The notes under the pieces are model-generated. The model was not told the origin of the DNA. It searched no databases and worked only from the letters and a program-made list of their open reading frames with translations. Shown here one piece after another: positions 1 through 11,194 of a stretch of DNA of 64,000 nucleotides; the stretch's first letter is position 1, and each line of letters begins with the position of its first letter. Made by a program: the position numbers and the translations under genes. Source of the stretch: Phanerodontia chrysosporium (taxonomy: Eukaryota; Basidiomycota; Agaricomycetes; Polyporales; Phanerochaetaceae); assembly GCA_001910725.1 (NCBI GenBank), contig MJGA01000008.1, positions 1,116,001-1,180,000 on the forward strand, written 5' to 3'.

Positions 1-1848
1 CAGCATGGCGCAAACCGAACGTTTGGCACGACTTTTCCCATCGATAGAGCCAAACAATCACCCTCGCGGATGATAAAGAGTAAGCCATACGTACTGTGGT
101 TCCTGAGCATCTCAAAACAGACATGCAAGGGCCTATACATCCCCAGGCCTTTCACAAAAGTCAGATAACGCACGAGACAGCGTGGTTGGTTCGATACGTA
201 CAACGACGTTCTTGATTCACCGAAGTAAATTCATCGGACTCGCTTCTTCACACCGTCCGTATCATTTCCCGCATTCCAAAATCACCGGTTCAATTGCTGC
301 GGCAGAGATATGGTATCGATTGCATGTGTCTTCGAGAACACAACGCTAATGTCTCCGGACGTGGTGAGAGTACTACGACCGGGGTCGTAGACCTGTTTCA
401 AGTCATTGTCGTTAGATATCAGCTCTTCGGAGAGGGGCCGCTTGTGATGAAGCGGCTCGGAAGGCGTACCTATCGCGAGAGTCGTCGGATCGGCTCCGAG
501 GGCGGCGCGTGGGCGCGGAAATGACACGTTGCACCGCTCGAAGCCGCACGAGCAACGGGGTCGTTCTACGCAGAATCCAGAGAACCCGCATAGGCGGCGA
601 CGCTCAGGGGGGCTAACGCGGCTGCGTCGGTTGGGTTCTGGCTTATGAGACCAGGGAGAGCAAGGTCTTCGCGACTCGTCTTGATGCGCTAGCTAGCGTG
701 GCATCAGCGGTCAGTGTACTGCAGGGTCAGTTGCCACATGCATTTCACATACCATCCTTGAAGCGGTCCCATCCTGAGGCCAGCGACCCTCGGGCAAGTC
801 TTGCCCCGAATCGCGAGCCCTTGAACCTTTACGCAAGTCGAGAACTGGTATCAGGCGAGCTGATGTTGACCATACGTCGCGTGGTAGTTCGCTGGAGAAC
901 GGGATGTGCGTCACCGGAGCTGTCAACGACCTCGGGCTGCAATCGCTACATTGTGAAGCTTGCGCAGGCCCGGATACTGGTGGGGACTTGTTCGTGCCCT
1001 CGGTTTACCTTAAGCATGGTGGGCCTTGCGGGACTCACCTCGTAGCGTTATGTGGTCCAATGCACTACAGCCTTGCTGAGTTGAGTTCGAGTCACGGTGC
1101 CATGGTCAAAGTATAGAAGGCGCACCATGTCATATCTCTCTCAGACAGTCGCGGTCTTAGGCAATGATGCCTTCTTCGTGCTGGTTTGCGAACCAAGGTC
1201 TCGGCGAAAAGATGAAGTATCCTTTCTATTACTCGTGCGAGAAGGGGTTCCTTCTACGCCACATGCCCCAGTGGTCTTTTAAGTGGATAGCTGGCTGTCA
1301 TGCCAACGTCTCTCGTCTCGGCATCACGTAGGGCTGCCCGGATCGTCGGCTAAAGGAGCGGCATTGCGGTCCTTCGCCCAGGCACCGCCCGTAGGTGCGT
1401 TGGCATGGCGCATTTTCTGGCTTTCCCCATGTGCTGCTCCCTGCAGCTCCCTTTCCAGATGTAATATCTTGTGCGGCGCAGGGAGAAAACCTAGGCGGAC
1501 TGAGCGGAAGAAATGTTGTCTCTGTAATAACCCGTATTCCGAAAACATGCGCCCAACGGCATGTTGTTCCTCCCATCATGATCGGGCAGATCTGTGGAAA
1601 GGCACCGGGAAGGGCAGACGCGTTGTCCTTCATCCCCCGTTCATCAAACCTAGCTCCCCTTGCTTGTTCTTCTCGTCGTAGCATTCGACCCAGGTGCCTC
1701 TGTACGGTGCTGCGTCTCTGGGGCTACTGTTCTCCTCTTGCCTTCGCTATGCCCTGGGCTCGGTAATCTGCTGCAGGTCAAAACTAGGTACAAGTCCTGC
1801 TCCGCATGAGTAAGCGTCTCCATGAGCCTTCGAATGCGTCGCTCAAGC
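1..1848. other. No convincing gene at left edge
   Basis: Only short open frames on both strands with mixed, non-conserved translations. I saw no splice-linked domain, tRNA or repeat. The last part, just before 1849, is presumably the promoter of the first DUF6533 gene. Confidence 0.5.
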
Positions 1849-3493
1849 ATGCCTCGTTCAGCAGCAGCCAATTCAACATTTGTTGCAGCCTACGCCAACT
1901 TGTGAGTCGTTATTTCGTTCAGGCTAGCTTGTGCTCACCGCATAGTACAGCGTGCGGTCAAACTACTTCAATCTGTCCTCTCGTGGTGTGTTGCGACCAG
2001 CTCCAGTCGATTCGCCACACTTGATACTTAACTCAGCTTGACTTCGCTTACAGTGGTGTTTTTATGGGACTATTGCATCACGTTTGACGACGAAGTTCGC
2101 TATGTGTGGGGAGCAAGACTCACGCCTGCAACGGCCCTTTTCATGGTCAATCGCTACGTGGGACTGGTCATCACAATCCTGGAATTTCTTGAGCAAGCCC
2201 CTGTTCAAACTGCACAGGTCCGTTCTCCTCTTATGCATGCATACAACTGACTAATGAAGCGCAGAGGTATGCCCAGAGGCTGCTGTGGCGTCGTCGATAC
2301 TGAGAAGCTCTGCAGTTGTGGCCCGTTCATTCGCCTGATACAATCCTTACTAGTCCTTGCTCTGTTTATCTATGCGGGTGCGTTACAACCATATGTTTCT
2401 CGACTCGTTCTGACAAGTGTAGTTTTTGCAACATTACGGATATACGCCATCTGGGGCTGTGACTGGAGGCCAGCTGCTCCGGTTCTCATCCTCGCGCTAG
2501 TAGCGCCGATATTCAATATTGTGAGTTAACCATCCTGTTTCAACACCAGCTGCACTACACGTATAAGTAGGTCATATACGCCAGTGAGACACCTGCAGTC
2601 GCGCCACCGCCGTCGGTCGGATGCGCAGTGTACACGAGCATCGGCCCTTCGACGTACAGCAAGTAGGTTTTCCAACCACTATCTCTTCTGTCTGCTAACG
2701 TAGAGCCTTTCTAGACGTGAGTTGACAGAGTATGCTTCACTACTCATTCCCTTACACGTCCACAGTAATAATTGCTGCACGTTCGGCCACGTCTGCTTAT
2801 GACGCGATTGTGTTCATGCTTACTCTGGTAAAGACTATCGGTTTCACAAGGAGAGGCCACCGGACTGGTGTCGGTCACCTCCTCATCAAGGATGGTTCGT
2901 CATCCGTCTCTCAAAGTGCTATTCTTAGCTCACCGGTCTCTGAAAGGCGCCATTTATTTCCTGTACGATATTCTTGGATTATTCGGTTGCAAAGGCTGAT
3001 TGTATGAACGCAGAGTCCTTCTTTTGATTAACCTAGCACAAATCGTCATGTCAGCTGCGCTCCCAGTAAGTAGCTATCTGGCTTGTGAATCGGTCACCTG
3101 CTCATCACTACTGACCAGGGAAACGACAACATCTCCTATTATGTCTCGCCGTACGTCTGTTGTTCTATATTGGGCCCACATATTGCTCAAACAATCGTGT
3201 GAAGGGTAACCTCTTTGCTCATTTCGCGGTTCCTCTTCGATCTTCGAGAGGTCGCAGGCGAAGTAGACGGCACAAATCGTCGATCAGGAGCTTACTTGAC
3301 GTCAGAGCTTCCGAACGTTTACGCCACAAACACCGAGAGGCTGGGAATGAGCGGCCTCGCAGGACCTCTGGATGTCGATGACGCTGAGTCTGACACGGCG
3401 AGATACTTGGAGGAGAGCCACGAGTTGAAGGCTATCTGCAAACGGACCATCAGCGATATTTCGAGTCTACGGACCGACTCGGAATATGTGTAG
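1849..3493 (+). CDS. DUF6533 seven-helix membrane protein (copy 1)
   Basis: Basidiomycete-specific polytopic membrane protein of the DUF6533 family; function unknown, often suggested to be receptor-like. The start is the ATG at 1849; exon 1 (1849-1901, ending GTGAGT) joins at 2037 in frame. This gives the hallmark N-terminal block LWDYCITFDDEVRYVW followed by FMVNRY. Further exons: about 2254-2349 (helix with FIRLIQSLLVLALF), 2423-2520 (FATLRIYAIWG), 2571-2662 (AP-P--GC loop), then a helix near 2790-2870 and one near 3000-3070. The C-terminal cytosolic part starts with ISRFLFDLREV and ends with a TAG at 3491-3493. The join between the FMVNRY exon and the FIRLIQ exon does not keep phase with the obvious AG; an alternative AG at about 2259 would, but is weak. 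Exon borders after 2662 are also uncertain. A paralog follows at 4995-6520. Confidence 0.72.
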
Positions 3494-4994
3494 TGCAATA
3501 TGTCTTCACGCCTCATGTGCTAGTTCTACGCTCCTTGAAGCCTTCATTCGTTAATTCACCGTTGACTGGTGTACCTTTAATCCTCGTAAATGATGCACCC
3601 AAGTAGCTATGGGGCGCCGATCTAATCAGAGGTTAAAGGTCGTCGTATAATACGGGGAAGAAGACCGGGATCTTGGCGAATTCACCGTGACGGCGGAATA
3701 TTGGAAGAGTAGCTGTGAGGGGAGGGCATTCATCTCGCTATTCCTCAGGCTAGACTTGAGACGTGATGGACACTGGAACGCAGACCACAGTCAAGTCACA
3801 GAGATCCGTGCCATGGCTGAAGGAGACCAAAGGACATCGATAAGGTCACAAGTCTAGTTGTTGCGAAATGCTATGGAGGTTCCCAGCACAAACCTCTCGC
3901 AGCCTCTCGCCCATTCTGTAACTTAGCTGAGGCGAGCTTCGCGGATGCAAGTAAGTGTAAGCCGCCGTACGTAAGCTGTTCCGCCGTGTCATTGACGGGC
4001 ACGTTCTCGAGTTCCAGTCCATTGTCGGCGTTGGTTGACTTTGACTATTATAATACTCCGGAGAGGTGGGCATGTCATGGTCAGTCAAACAAGGTATGAC
4101 TGCGGTGGAATGATAATGATACGGCAATTTACAGGGACAGACAGTGATGGGTGATTTCTTGCAAATTTCTTGCATCATCTTGTACTATCGCCCGGCGAAT
4201 TGCAAGGGCTGCGCGTTCAATCCACGCACTCGCGACATAGCTGTCGACATAACCTGCGCGATTCCGGGCTGCCAACCTCGCTCGGAACGTAGTGGGCCTC
4301 ACTTTGTGTAGCTACTATTTTCCGACAACCTAGCAGTCTCTCCGACCTTACTAGCCTCAGGGCGCAGGCAGACCATGACCTCATGTTTTCGGACTCGAAC
4401 ACCCGGACTCACCAAGTTGAGTTGAATTGTACATGCTGATTTCGGTGCAGTCCGTGAGATGCAGTGTCTCGGCACGTCGGATCGTCCGTGTCGCTGCCAT
4501 CAGCGGTTTCCATATCACTGACACCACATGGGGAAACGTATTCTGCTGGAAGGCTCCGATGAATCTCAGACAAGACGCTCGCAGTTTATATCGCGGCGTA
4601 GTTGCTACGGACGCGGCTCTCTTCTTCGCCTTCGCAGCACCTGCGTTCGTCTTCGTCTTCATTTCGTGGAAGAAGCACTCACGCTCACCCCATCCGACTC
4701 AAGTCCTTTACCCACCATAGTGCCATGCGCCGCCAGTAACTCATCTCAAGCACTGTAGTTGCACATACGCCTTCCCGCATGCTAGACTATCGAGGCTGGG
4801 TACGATGTCAGGCTCATCTTTGGAAGATTCGGCATCAGGCGCGGATACTACGTCTAGTTACACGAATTTGTGAGTTACTGAATTCTCGAGGGCTCTGCGC
4901 ATCGCTCAAATCATACTCGTTAGCCTACGAGAGAACTACTGCAACCTGTCGGCAAGAGGTAAGGCGATTTTCATAGAAGTCAACGGGTACTCAG
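3494..4994. other. Spacer between the two DUF6533 copies
   Basis: About 1.5 kb. Short open frames exist (for example 4427-4720 plus), but none shows a recognisable domain or splice continuation. The first short exon of the downstream DUF6533 copy should lie near the right end, within roughly 4780-4970, but I could not fix it. Confidence 0.4.
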
Positions 4995-6520
4995 TTTGAT
5001 GAGTCTAGTCCTATTTCTTTGGGACTTCTGCGTCACATTCGATGATGAAATTCGATACTTCTGGAAGCGTAAGACCACGCCAGCTACGGTGCTGTTCATG
5101 GTCAACCGATATGTGAATTTGGCGATCACCATCATGGAGCTGCTGGCGCAGGCACCATTCCAGGACTCCGAGGTACGCTCCCAGCCCACCGCTGGTATAC
5201 ATTGCTCACTAATCGTTACAGAGGTGATAGGTTCATCCACGTTCGTCTGCCATGTGCTGATCCAAGCCCCAGTTGTGCGTCGTTCGTTCGAGTGTTGCAG
5301 GCCTTACTTGCACTTGCTTTGTTCATCTCTGCAAGTGAGTGACCCCTTTCCCGTGCGCGTCCACCTTGTTGACGACGAGTTCAGTATTTGCCACACTCCG
5401 TATTTACGCAATCTGGGGGTGCGACTGGAGACCAGCATTACCCATCCTTCTACTAGCTCTTGTTTCTCCCATTTTGACTATCGTACGCGCTCACTGTCTA
5501 GGTCCTGAGCGTTGCACTTGACCAAAGTTTCCGCAGATTATAGATACAAATCAAGTTGTACAGCTCGCGCCGCCTCCATCAAGTGGATGCGTAGTGAACA
5601 TTTTAATCACGGATACAGTCTACAACCGGTATGCGAAAACCTTCCTCACATATTGAATGATCCACTAAATGATTGCACTCAGCCGTACGCCGACTGTTCC
5701 TTGGCACCATAAGACTCACGTTAATCTTCGCGCAGTTGTCGCCGCTAATCGTGCTACAACCACGGCATACGATGGGATTGCATTGCTGCTGACATTGGTC
5801 AAAACAATGCAATTGCGGAAGCGAGAGGTCAGAAACAAGGCAAGGACGAGCTTGCTGCAGTTCTTTCTCAGAGACGGTAGGTCGTTTTGGCTTATCTCAT
5901 CGGCAGTGTACCTGACTATTGGGGCATAGGTACCCTCTATTTCTTGTAAGTCGGGCCCATCAATTCCGAGGGCTTCGATTGATCCCAATTGTACAGAATC
6001 TTCTTGTCGTTGAATCTGGCCCAGATTATCGTGACGTCTGACGTTGTGGTGAGCGGTTTCCATTGTGGTACATCTCATATACATGCTCACAGCCAATAGG
6101 GCGTGAACTACCTATCATACTATGTGTCTCCGTATGTTCCCTGTCTATGCCAGTTGTTGACTTGTACTCACACGCAGCAGGATCACCTCTGTACTCATGT
6201 CACGCTTCCTTCTCAACCTACGCGAAGTTGCGCAAGAGCATGATGCTACTCGGCGATCATCGGTATTCCTGACATCGTACCTTGTCAGTGTAGGATCGGC
6301 CTCTGACAAAACCGCAATGAGGAGCCTCGGGGGGCCTCTCGGGGACGCTCGTTTCTATACTAGTGTAGAGGGGCAAACGGTGGACGAGATAGAGATGGAG
6401 CAGCATGATGGAGACTTCGATGAGGCTTGTCACGGTTCGATATATGCCGAAGATGTTGTCGAATACTCACCGTTGTCGGATCGAACGTCGATGTGTCGCG
6501 GCTTGTCGCGGCTCCCTTGA
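4995..6520 (+). CDS. DUF6533 seven-helix membrane protein (copy 2)
   Basis: Tandem paralog of the gene at 1849-3493, in the same orientation. The exon starting at 4995 after an AG encodes MSLVLFLWDFCVTFDDEIRYFW and then FMVNRYVNL, the DUF6533 signature. It enters in the same phase as exon 2 of copy 1, so a short upstream exon with the start codon is expected but not located. Later pieces match copy 1: FVRVLQALLALALFISA (about 5287-5338), FATLRIYAIWGCDWRPALP (about 5386-5480), a YDGIALLLTLVKT helix (about 5770-5815), and a C-terminal tail beginning SRFLLNLREV at about 6197. Stop at 6518-6520. The exon 2/3 junction shows the same phase problem as in copy 1. The acidic tail is longer than in copy 1 and diverges strongly. 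Copy 1 and copy 2 probably arose by local duplication. Confidence 0.7.
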
Positions 6521-6834
6521 AGATGTATCTGATTCCCTTCACGTTTTGCGCTGCCTTTGCTCATACATTGGCTCACAAGGCCTCTCGATAGTGCATATCA
6601 TCGGACTCAGAGTTCGCGAGCTTTGGAAGTGGAACAAAGCGCTCTGTCTAGCTCTACTCACCCGGCTCATGTCACGTGATTTATCCCGGGCGTTTAGGAG
6701 CAATGTTGTCGGGATTTGGGCTTGTCTTTGGAACTCTTGCAAGTGCGGCTTCATACCCTAAAGGCAAAAGGTGGGAACCAGTTCAGGATGCTTGGGCAGT
6801 ATATAAGCTGAACCAATGTTCCCAGCTAGCTGTT
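6521..6834. other. Promoter region of the uS8m gene
   Basis: 314 bases between the second DUF6533 gene and the uS8m start. It holds the palindrome TCACGTGA (6672-6679) and a TATATAAG (6800-6807). The latter lies only about 28 bases before the start codon, so it may not act as a TATA box. Confidence 0.45.
6672..6679. promoter_or_regulatory. TCACGTGA palindrome (E-box-like)
   Basis: A perfect 8-base palindrome about 155 bases before the uS8m start. CACGTG cores with flanking T/A are bound by bHLH proteins such as Cbf1 in fungi. The role here is inferred from position only. Confidence 0.35.
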
Positions 6835-7299
6835 ATGGTTCTTCCGCACGAACTCTGCTCGCACATCCAAAACGCCTTCCGGGCACGGCACAGACACATC
6901 TGCGTCCCACACACGACCCAAAACCTCGGCATCCTGTCCATCCTCCTGCGGGCGGGCTTCCTCTCGAACGTGACACGCGGCACAATCGCGCAGCCGTCGC
7001 CGGAGCAGTTCCATGAGGCGGGCGAGCAGCAGCGGCGGATATGGGCCGAGTTGAAGTACCGCGAGGACCGCCCGGTGCTCAGCGCGATGGAGCTCGTCAG
7101 CAAGCCGAGCCGCAAGATCTACCTGGACGCCAAGGAGATCCTCCTGCTGTGCACCGGACGCCGGGTGCAGCGCCAAAAGCCCCTGCGCATGGGCGAGATT
7201 GCGGTCGTGCGGACGGAGGACCGGGAGCATGAGTGGTTGGAGGCGCGGGAGGCATTGCAGCTCAAGCTGGACGGCGAGGTGATCTGCAGGGCACGGTAG
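6835..7299 (+). CDS. MRPS8: Mitochondrial small-subunit ribosomal protein uS8m
   Basis: Single-exon gene of 154 codons. Member of the uS8 family, which binds the central domain of small-subunit rRNA; here in the mitochondrial ribosome. The N-terminus is the diagnostic fungal block: MVLPHELCSHIQNAFRAR, then PHT-QNL-ILSILLRAGFLSNVTRG. The C-terminal part has the family's KPSRKIYLDAKEI-LL and a final MGEIAV segment. The frame is open upstream to 6676, but the ATG at 6835 is chosen because homologs begin at MVLPH and the base after ATG is G. Bacterial S8 has a conserved C-terminal STSxG motif; this fungal version ends in a different charged tail, as is usual for mitochondrial forms. It converges with SIN1, with 234 bases between the stop codons. 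Confidence 0.88.
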   Translation: MVLPHELCSHIQNAFRARHRHICVPHTTQNLGILSILLRAGFLSNVTRGTIAQPSPEQFHEAGEQQRRIWAELKYREDRPVLSAMELVSKPSRKIYLDAKEILLLCTGRRVQRQKPLRMGEIAVVRTEDREHEWLEAREALQLKLDGEVICRAR

Positions 7300-7533
7300 C
7301 GGGTTGAGTTGAGTTGCATTGCTGTGAGTACCATGCCTGATGTTCTGCTCGCGCTGTGCTGACTGCCTAGAAGAGACCTTCTACTTAGTGCTTATTTTAT
7401 TGCTTTTCCCTCAATACTACCCGGCTGCGAACTACCAACACGATACCTCATTCCACCCTATCCGTGAGAAGTACATTGAAAAATATGTTACAATGAGCCT
7501 GGACCATTCTCCGTCGTACCCGAGACCGGCCGC

Positions 7534-10500
7534 TCAGGCGATGTGCCTGCTCTTCCTCGACTGCTTGTTCGTACCCGACCTCTCCAGCTGCTGCTTCAAG
7601 CTCCGGATAGTCTGTACGATCTCGGCTGTGAAGACATCAGTACCGCGTTATCGACATATGTCAGGCAACAGTCCACGTACCGGCCATCTTCGGGTTCTCT
7701 GCCTCGAACTCGTACCGCTTGTTGCGCTCGGCATCCCGCGGGACGACGAGCTTGAACGTGGCGCTACTCTTTCCAGACTGCTGCACAGTCACAATACTCT
7801 TGATATCGTACGACGCTGTCTTGCCGCTCTCGAAGACGTTCTTCGCCTTGTTCGCCTGCGGCATGATCTATCACAGCCATGTCAGCTTGCGTCCGACACC
7901 AGCCAGAGACTCGCCGGTACGCACGTGGATGTATCCGCCGTCGATGGCGAGCAGGCGTGCACTCCGTGTGACGAGCATGGGCACTTTGCGGTACACGGTG
8001 AACCTCTGCCAGACAGGGTCAGGTATGTCATCGCGGGAAAGTCTGTCTCACCTTGTACGCAGTGGTGTAGTCGAACGGCGAGCTATACGTCGACTCCGGT
8101 GCCTCGGAAGCCCGTTTGAATATCGACGCTTTCATGCCTGTCAGCACCTTGCCCTCACTCTAGATGACGATGAGAGCTCACCATTGGGGTCGGTCGAGCG
8201 TCCGGTGATGCGCTTGCCCATCTCAACGCCGTACGTGGGGAGCATGCTCTTCTTGATGAGCATCAGGTCACGCTTGCCCTGTAGCGACTTGACCGTGCGG
8301 TCGAGCGGGATGAAGAGCTTCGCGGGCTTGAGGTCAAGCACAAGCGCGTAATCCTTCGGGTTGCTCAGCTTGCGCTTCAGGCAGACCGCTTCGAGCACCT
8401 CGGCCATGTACATCCCACCGTGCCTGCGACAAAGTATCAGCCAAAACGTCTAGAGTGCGAGCAGGACATTGGCACATACGCTTGGATCGTCGTTGACACA
8501 TGTCCCGCATCAGCATGGTCTGCGATACGGATACGCAAGAACTGCGGTGGACCCTGTACGGACGACGGGCCAAACGAGCTCGGGAACAGACCCAGCGACG
8601 AGCCTAGCATCGAGCCAGGACCGACACTCGCGCTCATGCCTGCGGCCGCCGCGTCCGGCGCGGTCAAACCGCCAGCACCTGTGGCTGCACCCGCACTCTT
8701 CAGCAGCTCTGTCGACTTCTTCTTCTTGAGCACGATCCGCGAGAGGCGGCGTTGGATCTTGGATTCGGTGATCCTATTTTGTGCAACTTGAGGGGCGAAA
8801 CATGATGAGCTTATGGCGAATTCGGATGGAGAGACGCTTACTTTGTGATTCGCTGGCTTTGAGGACTGCGAAGGCGGTGAGGGCAAACTTCGAGACCTTC
8901 AATGTGCGGTCAGGAACTGGACAGGCCGTCAGTACCGAAGAGTGGATAATGGAAGTACTCGGCTTACTGGGGAAATCCTCGTCCACCTCGCCATCGTCCT
9001 CCGCGATACGCATAATCCAGCCAAGTGCAGAGCACATGACCGGCCACTTGGGGTCGTCCTCGCCACTGAGGCCCTCGTCGATGCGAGGCTGCCATCCCTC
9101 CTCCCAGTACGACCACAGCGCGAAGCCGAGCACCTCCTCCATCGTCGCGTCCTTGCGCACGTTGAGCTTCAGCGCCTTGCCCGCGGGCTGCGTCGCGTGC
9201 GGGAAGAAGACCTGCACGTTCATGCTGTCCGGCTCGCTCCGCCCCGCGATCGCGCTGTAGAGCTCCGTGAACGGGTTCTCCGACGCCTCGTCGTTCTCTG
9301 CCGCGAGCAACGCCGTCAAAGCGCTCTTCCCTGCGCGCGCCGGCGCCACGGGCTTGCGTGCGAAGAGGCTCGCGCCGGATGGCGACGGCACTGGCGGAGC
9401 GACCGCCAGCGGGCCGGGCGTCGCGGCTGCCTTTGGCGCGTCCTCCTTTGGGGCCTTGTCGCTCACCGGCGCAGTGACCATCTCGAAGTACGAGTCGACG
9501 TTTGCTGACGTCGACGCGCGCTCTGGCGTGACGTTCGTAGACCGCTCCTCGTTGGTGTGGCTCTCGCGCACGGGACTCAGGCGGTTGCTATTATTCCGGA
9601 CGCTGCCCATCTGCGGAAGGGAGGAGTGGGTGACGGAGAAGTCGGAGGCAGACGTCATGGATTGGGAGCCAGACATGAGAGACATGCCATCGGAAATGTC
9701 GTCGAGCATTGTGCCTCTGCTACCTGCAAATTCTCTGGAGGACAAGTCAGCGAACAGCCTGCCATAGGGATGTGAGTACACTGACGGATCGAATTCGTCG
9801 TCGGCCATCATATCAACGGTCGCGTCAACGACGTCGTCATCTTCGTCGAGGTCGTCTTCATCCTCTTCTTCTGGGATGGGCTCTTGCTCTTCCACGTCAG
9901 ATATCGACGGCGCCGAAGATGACGACGATGACGAGAAGAGTCAGGATTCAGATTGGTAGCCGCGGTGACCATCGCCCTCATCGCCCCTCCAGGAGGCACA
10001 CGATTGCGCATCCTGGCCTGCCTCCTCGCTTCCATCTCTGCTGCGCCTTTAAACTTCGGAATGAACGCGATAGGGATGTTCATCGGGGGTGCAGCATTGC
10101 CCGCCGCAGCCGAAGGTGCAGCACCAGGAGCTGGCAGAGGTGTAGGAGGCTCCTTTTGCACGGGTGATGCCTCGTCCACCTTGATCTCGACCTCGACAGC
10201 GCGCCGGGCGACATCCGCCTTGCGCGGAGACGACGACGCCGGAAGCGTCGGTGTCGCGTCTGTCTCGGCCTTGCCATCGGTAGCCTCGGGCACAGCGCGA
10301 GGCTGGGAGAGGGAGCGGCGCACGGACTGGCGACGTGGCGCAGAGATGGACCCGCGCTTGCCATTTACGCGCAGACCGAGAACACCAGTACGCGAAGGGC
10401 CCATGATGGTCGTCGTGTACTTGAGCCCGGGAGCGCCCGGGAAGCCTGATGGTCTCCCACCTCGTCCACCGTTGGCCTCGTCATCGCTCGGCGGCGGACT

Positions 10501-10733
10501 CGAGGGCATGGCGAGCTCGGGCCACTTGTCCACGTCTGCCAATCCCGCATCGACGACATACGGGTTGGAGCGATAGGACGGGTCGAGAGAGATTAGGCGA
10601 GGACCATACGGGTCCTCCACATTGCGGAGATATTGAAGGCGTATGCTATGTATGAGAAAGCTACAAGGACATTAGCATCAGGAAACAGTCCACAGTTGCA
10701 AGGCTCGTACTCTGGGTCGCTTATCAGGGACAT
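7534..10733 (-). CDS. SIN1: TORC2 subunit SIN1/AVO1 (CRIM and PH domains)
   Basis: Scaffold and substrate-recruiting subunit of TOR complex 2. Exon 1 (10711-10733) encodes MSLISDP; a 65-base intron leads to IRLQYLRNVEDPYGPR, the conserved SIN1 N-terminus. Then come a long disordered region (10.5-9.3 kb) and the CRIM domain at about 9235-8985, with NVQVFFPHA, KDATMEEVLGFALW, and SALGWIMRIAEDDGEVDEDFP. After introns follow AQNRITESKIQRRLSRIVLKKKK, a Ras-binding-like part with YMAEVLEAVCLKRKL and DYALVL, and a C-terminal PH domain (FTVYRKVPMLVTR, later DIKSIVTVQQSG). The stop is at 7534-7536. One frame break of minus one lies in the Ser-rich linker at about 9905-9945; there is no AG nearby, so an intron cannot bridge it. 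The domain content otherwise looks complete. Confidence 0.87.
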
Positions 10734-11194
10734 ACGGTACGACCGCGAGATTCAGGTCCTGCATGTCAGTCAGCAAACATCCAGTCGATGTACGATGACT
10801 GAGTAACACTTGCAGGTAGGAAAGATGCCAAGCGAGAGCCGCGTGAGCTGGACTCTTGTTCTGTTTGTCGCGGCGGATGGAGTGGTTGTCGGCGAAGCAA
10901 CGCACGTGGCGATCCCGTCCGTGCCGAGATCACGATCTGGATTCTGAACAGGATTGTGGCGCTGATAAGCGCACTCTTGCCTCCGCAGCCAGCAGGCCAA
11001 ACATCACAGTTACGAGTGTTATTACTGTATTACGATGGACATAGAGGTAGTAAACAAACAAGGCTAGTCGTAGCAATGTTCGTAACAAACTAGACAAATC
11101 CAAAGAGGGCATAAGCTACATACAAATGTCATAATCGTCGTGCATAGTTCGTAAATCATAGAGAGTAAATGGAAACCACGCGGCAGCCATTATG
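10734..11194. other. Spacer upstream of SIN1
   Basis: 461 bases between the SIN1 start and the stop of the next minus-strand gene. I see no gene. It must contain the SIN1 promoter and the 3' end of the neighbour. Confidence 0.5.

Noticed and set aside
7340..8119. Plus-strand frame of 259 codons
   Set aside because: Covers the 3' exons of SIN1 in antisense; no own motif.
8942..9508. Plus-strand frame of 188 codons inside SIN1
   Set aside because: Antisense shadow of the SIN1 CRIM domain and linker, which carry the recognisable family sequence.
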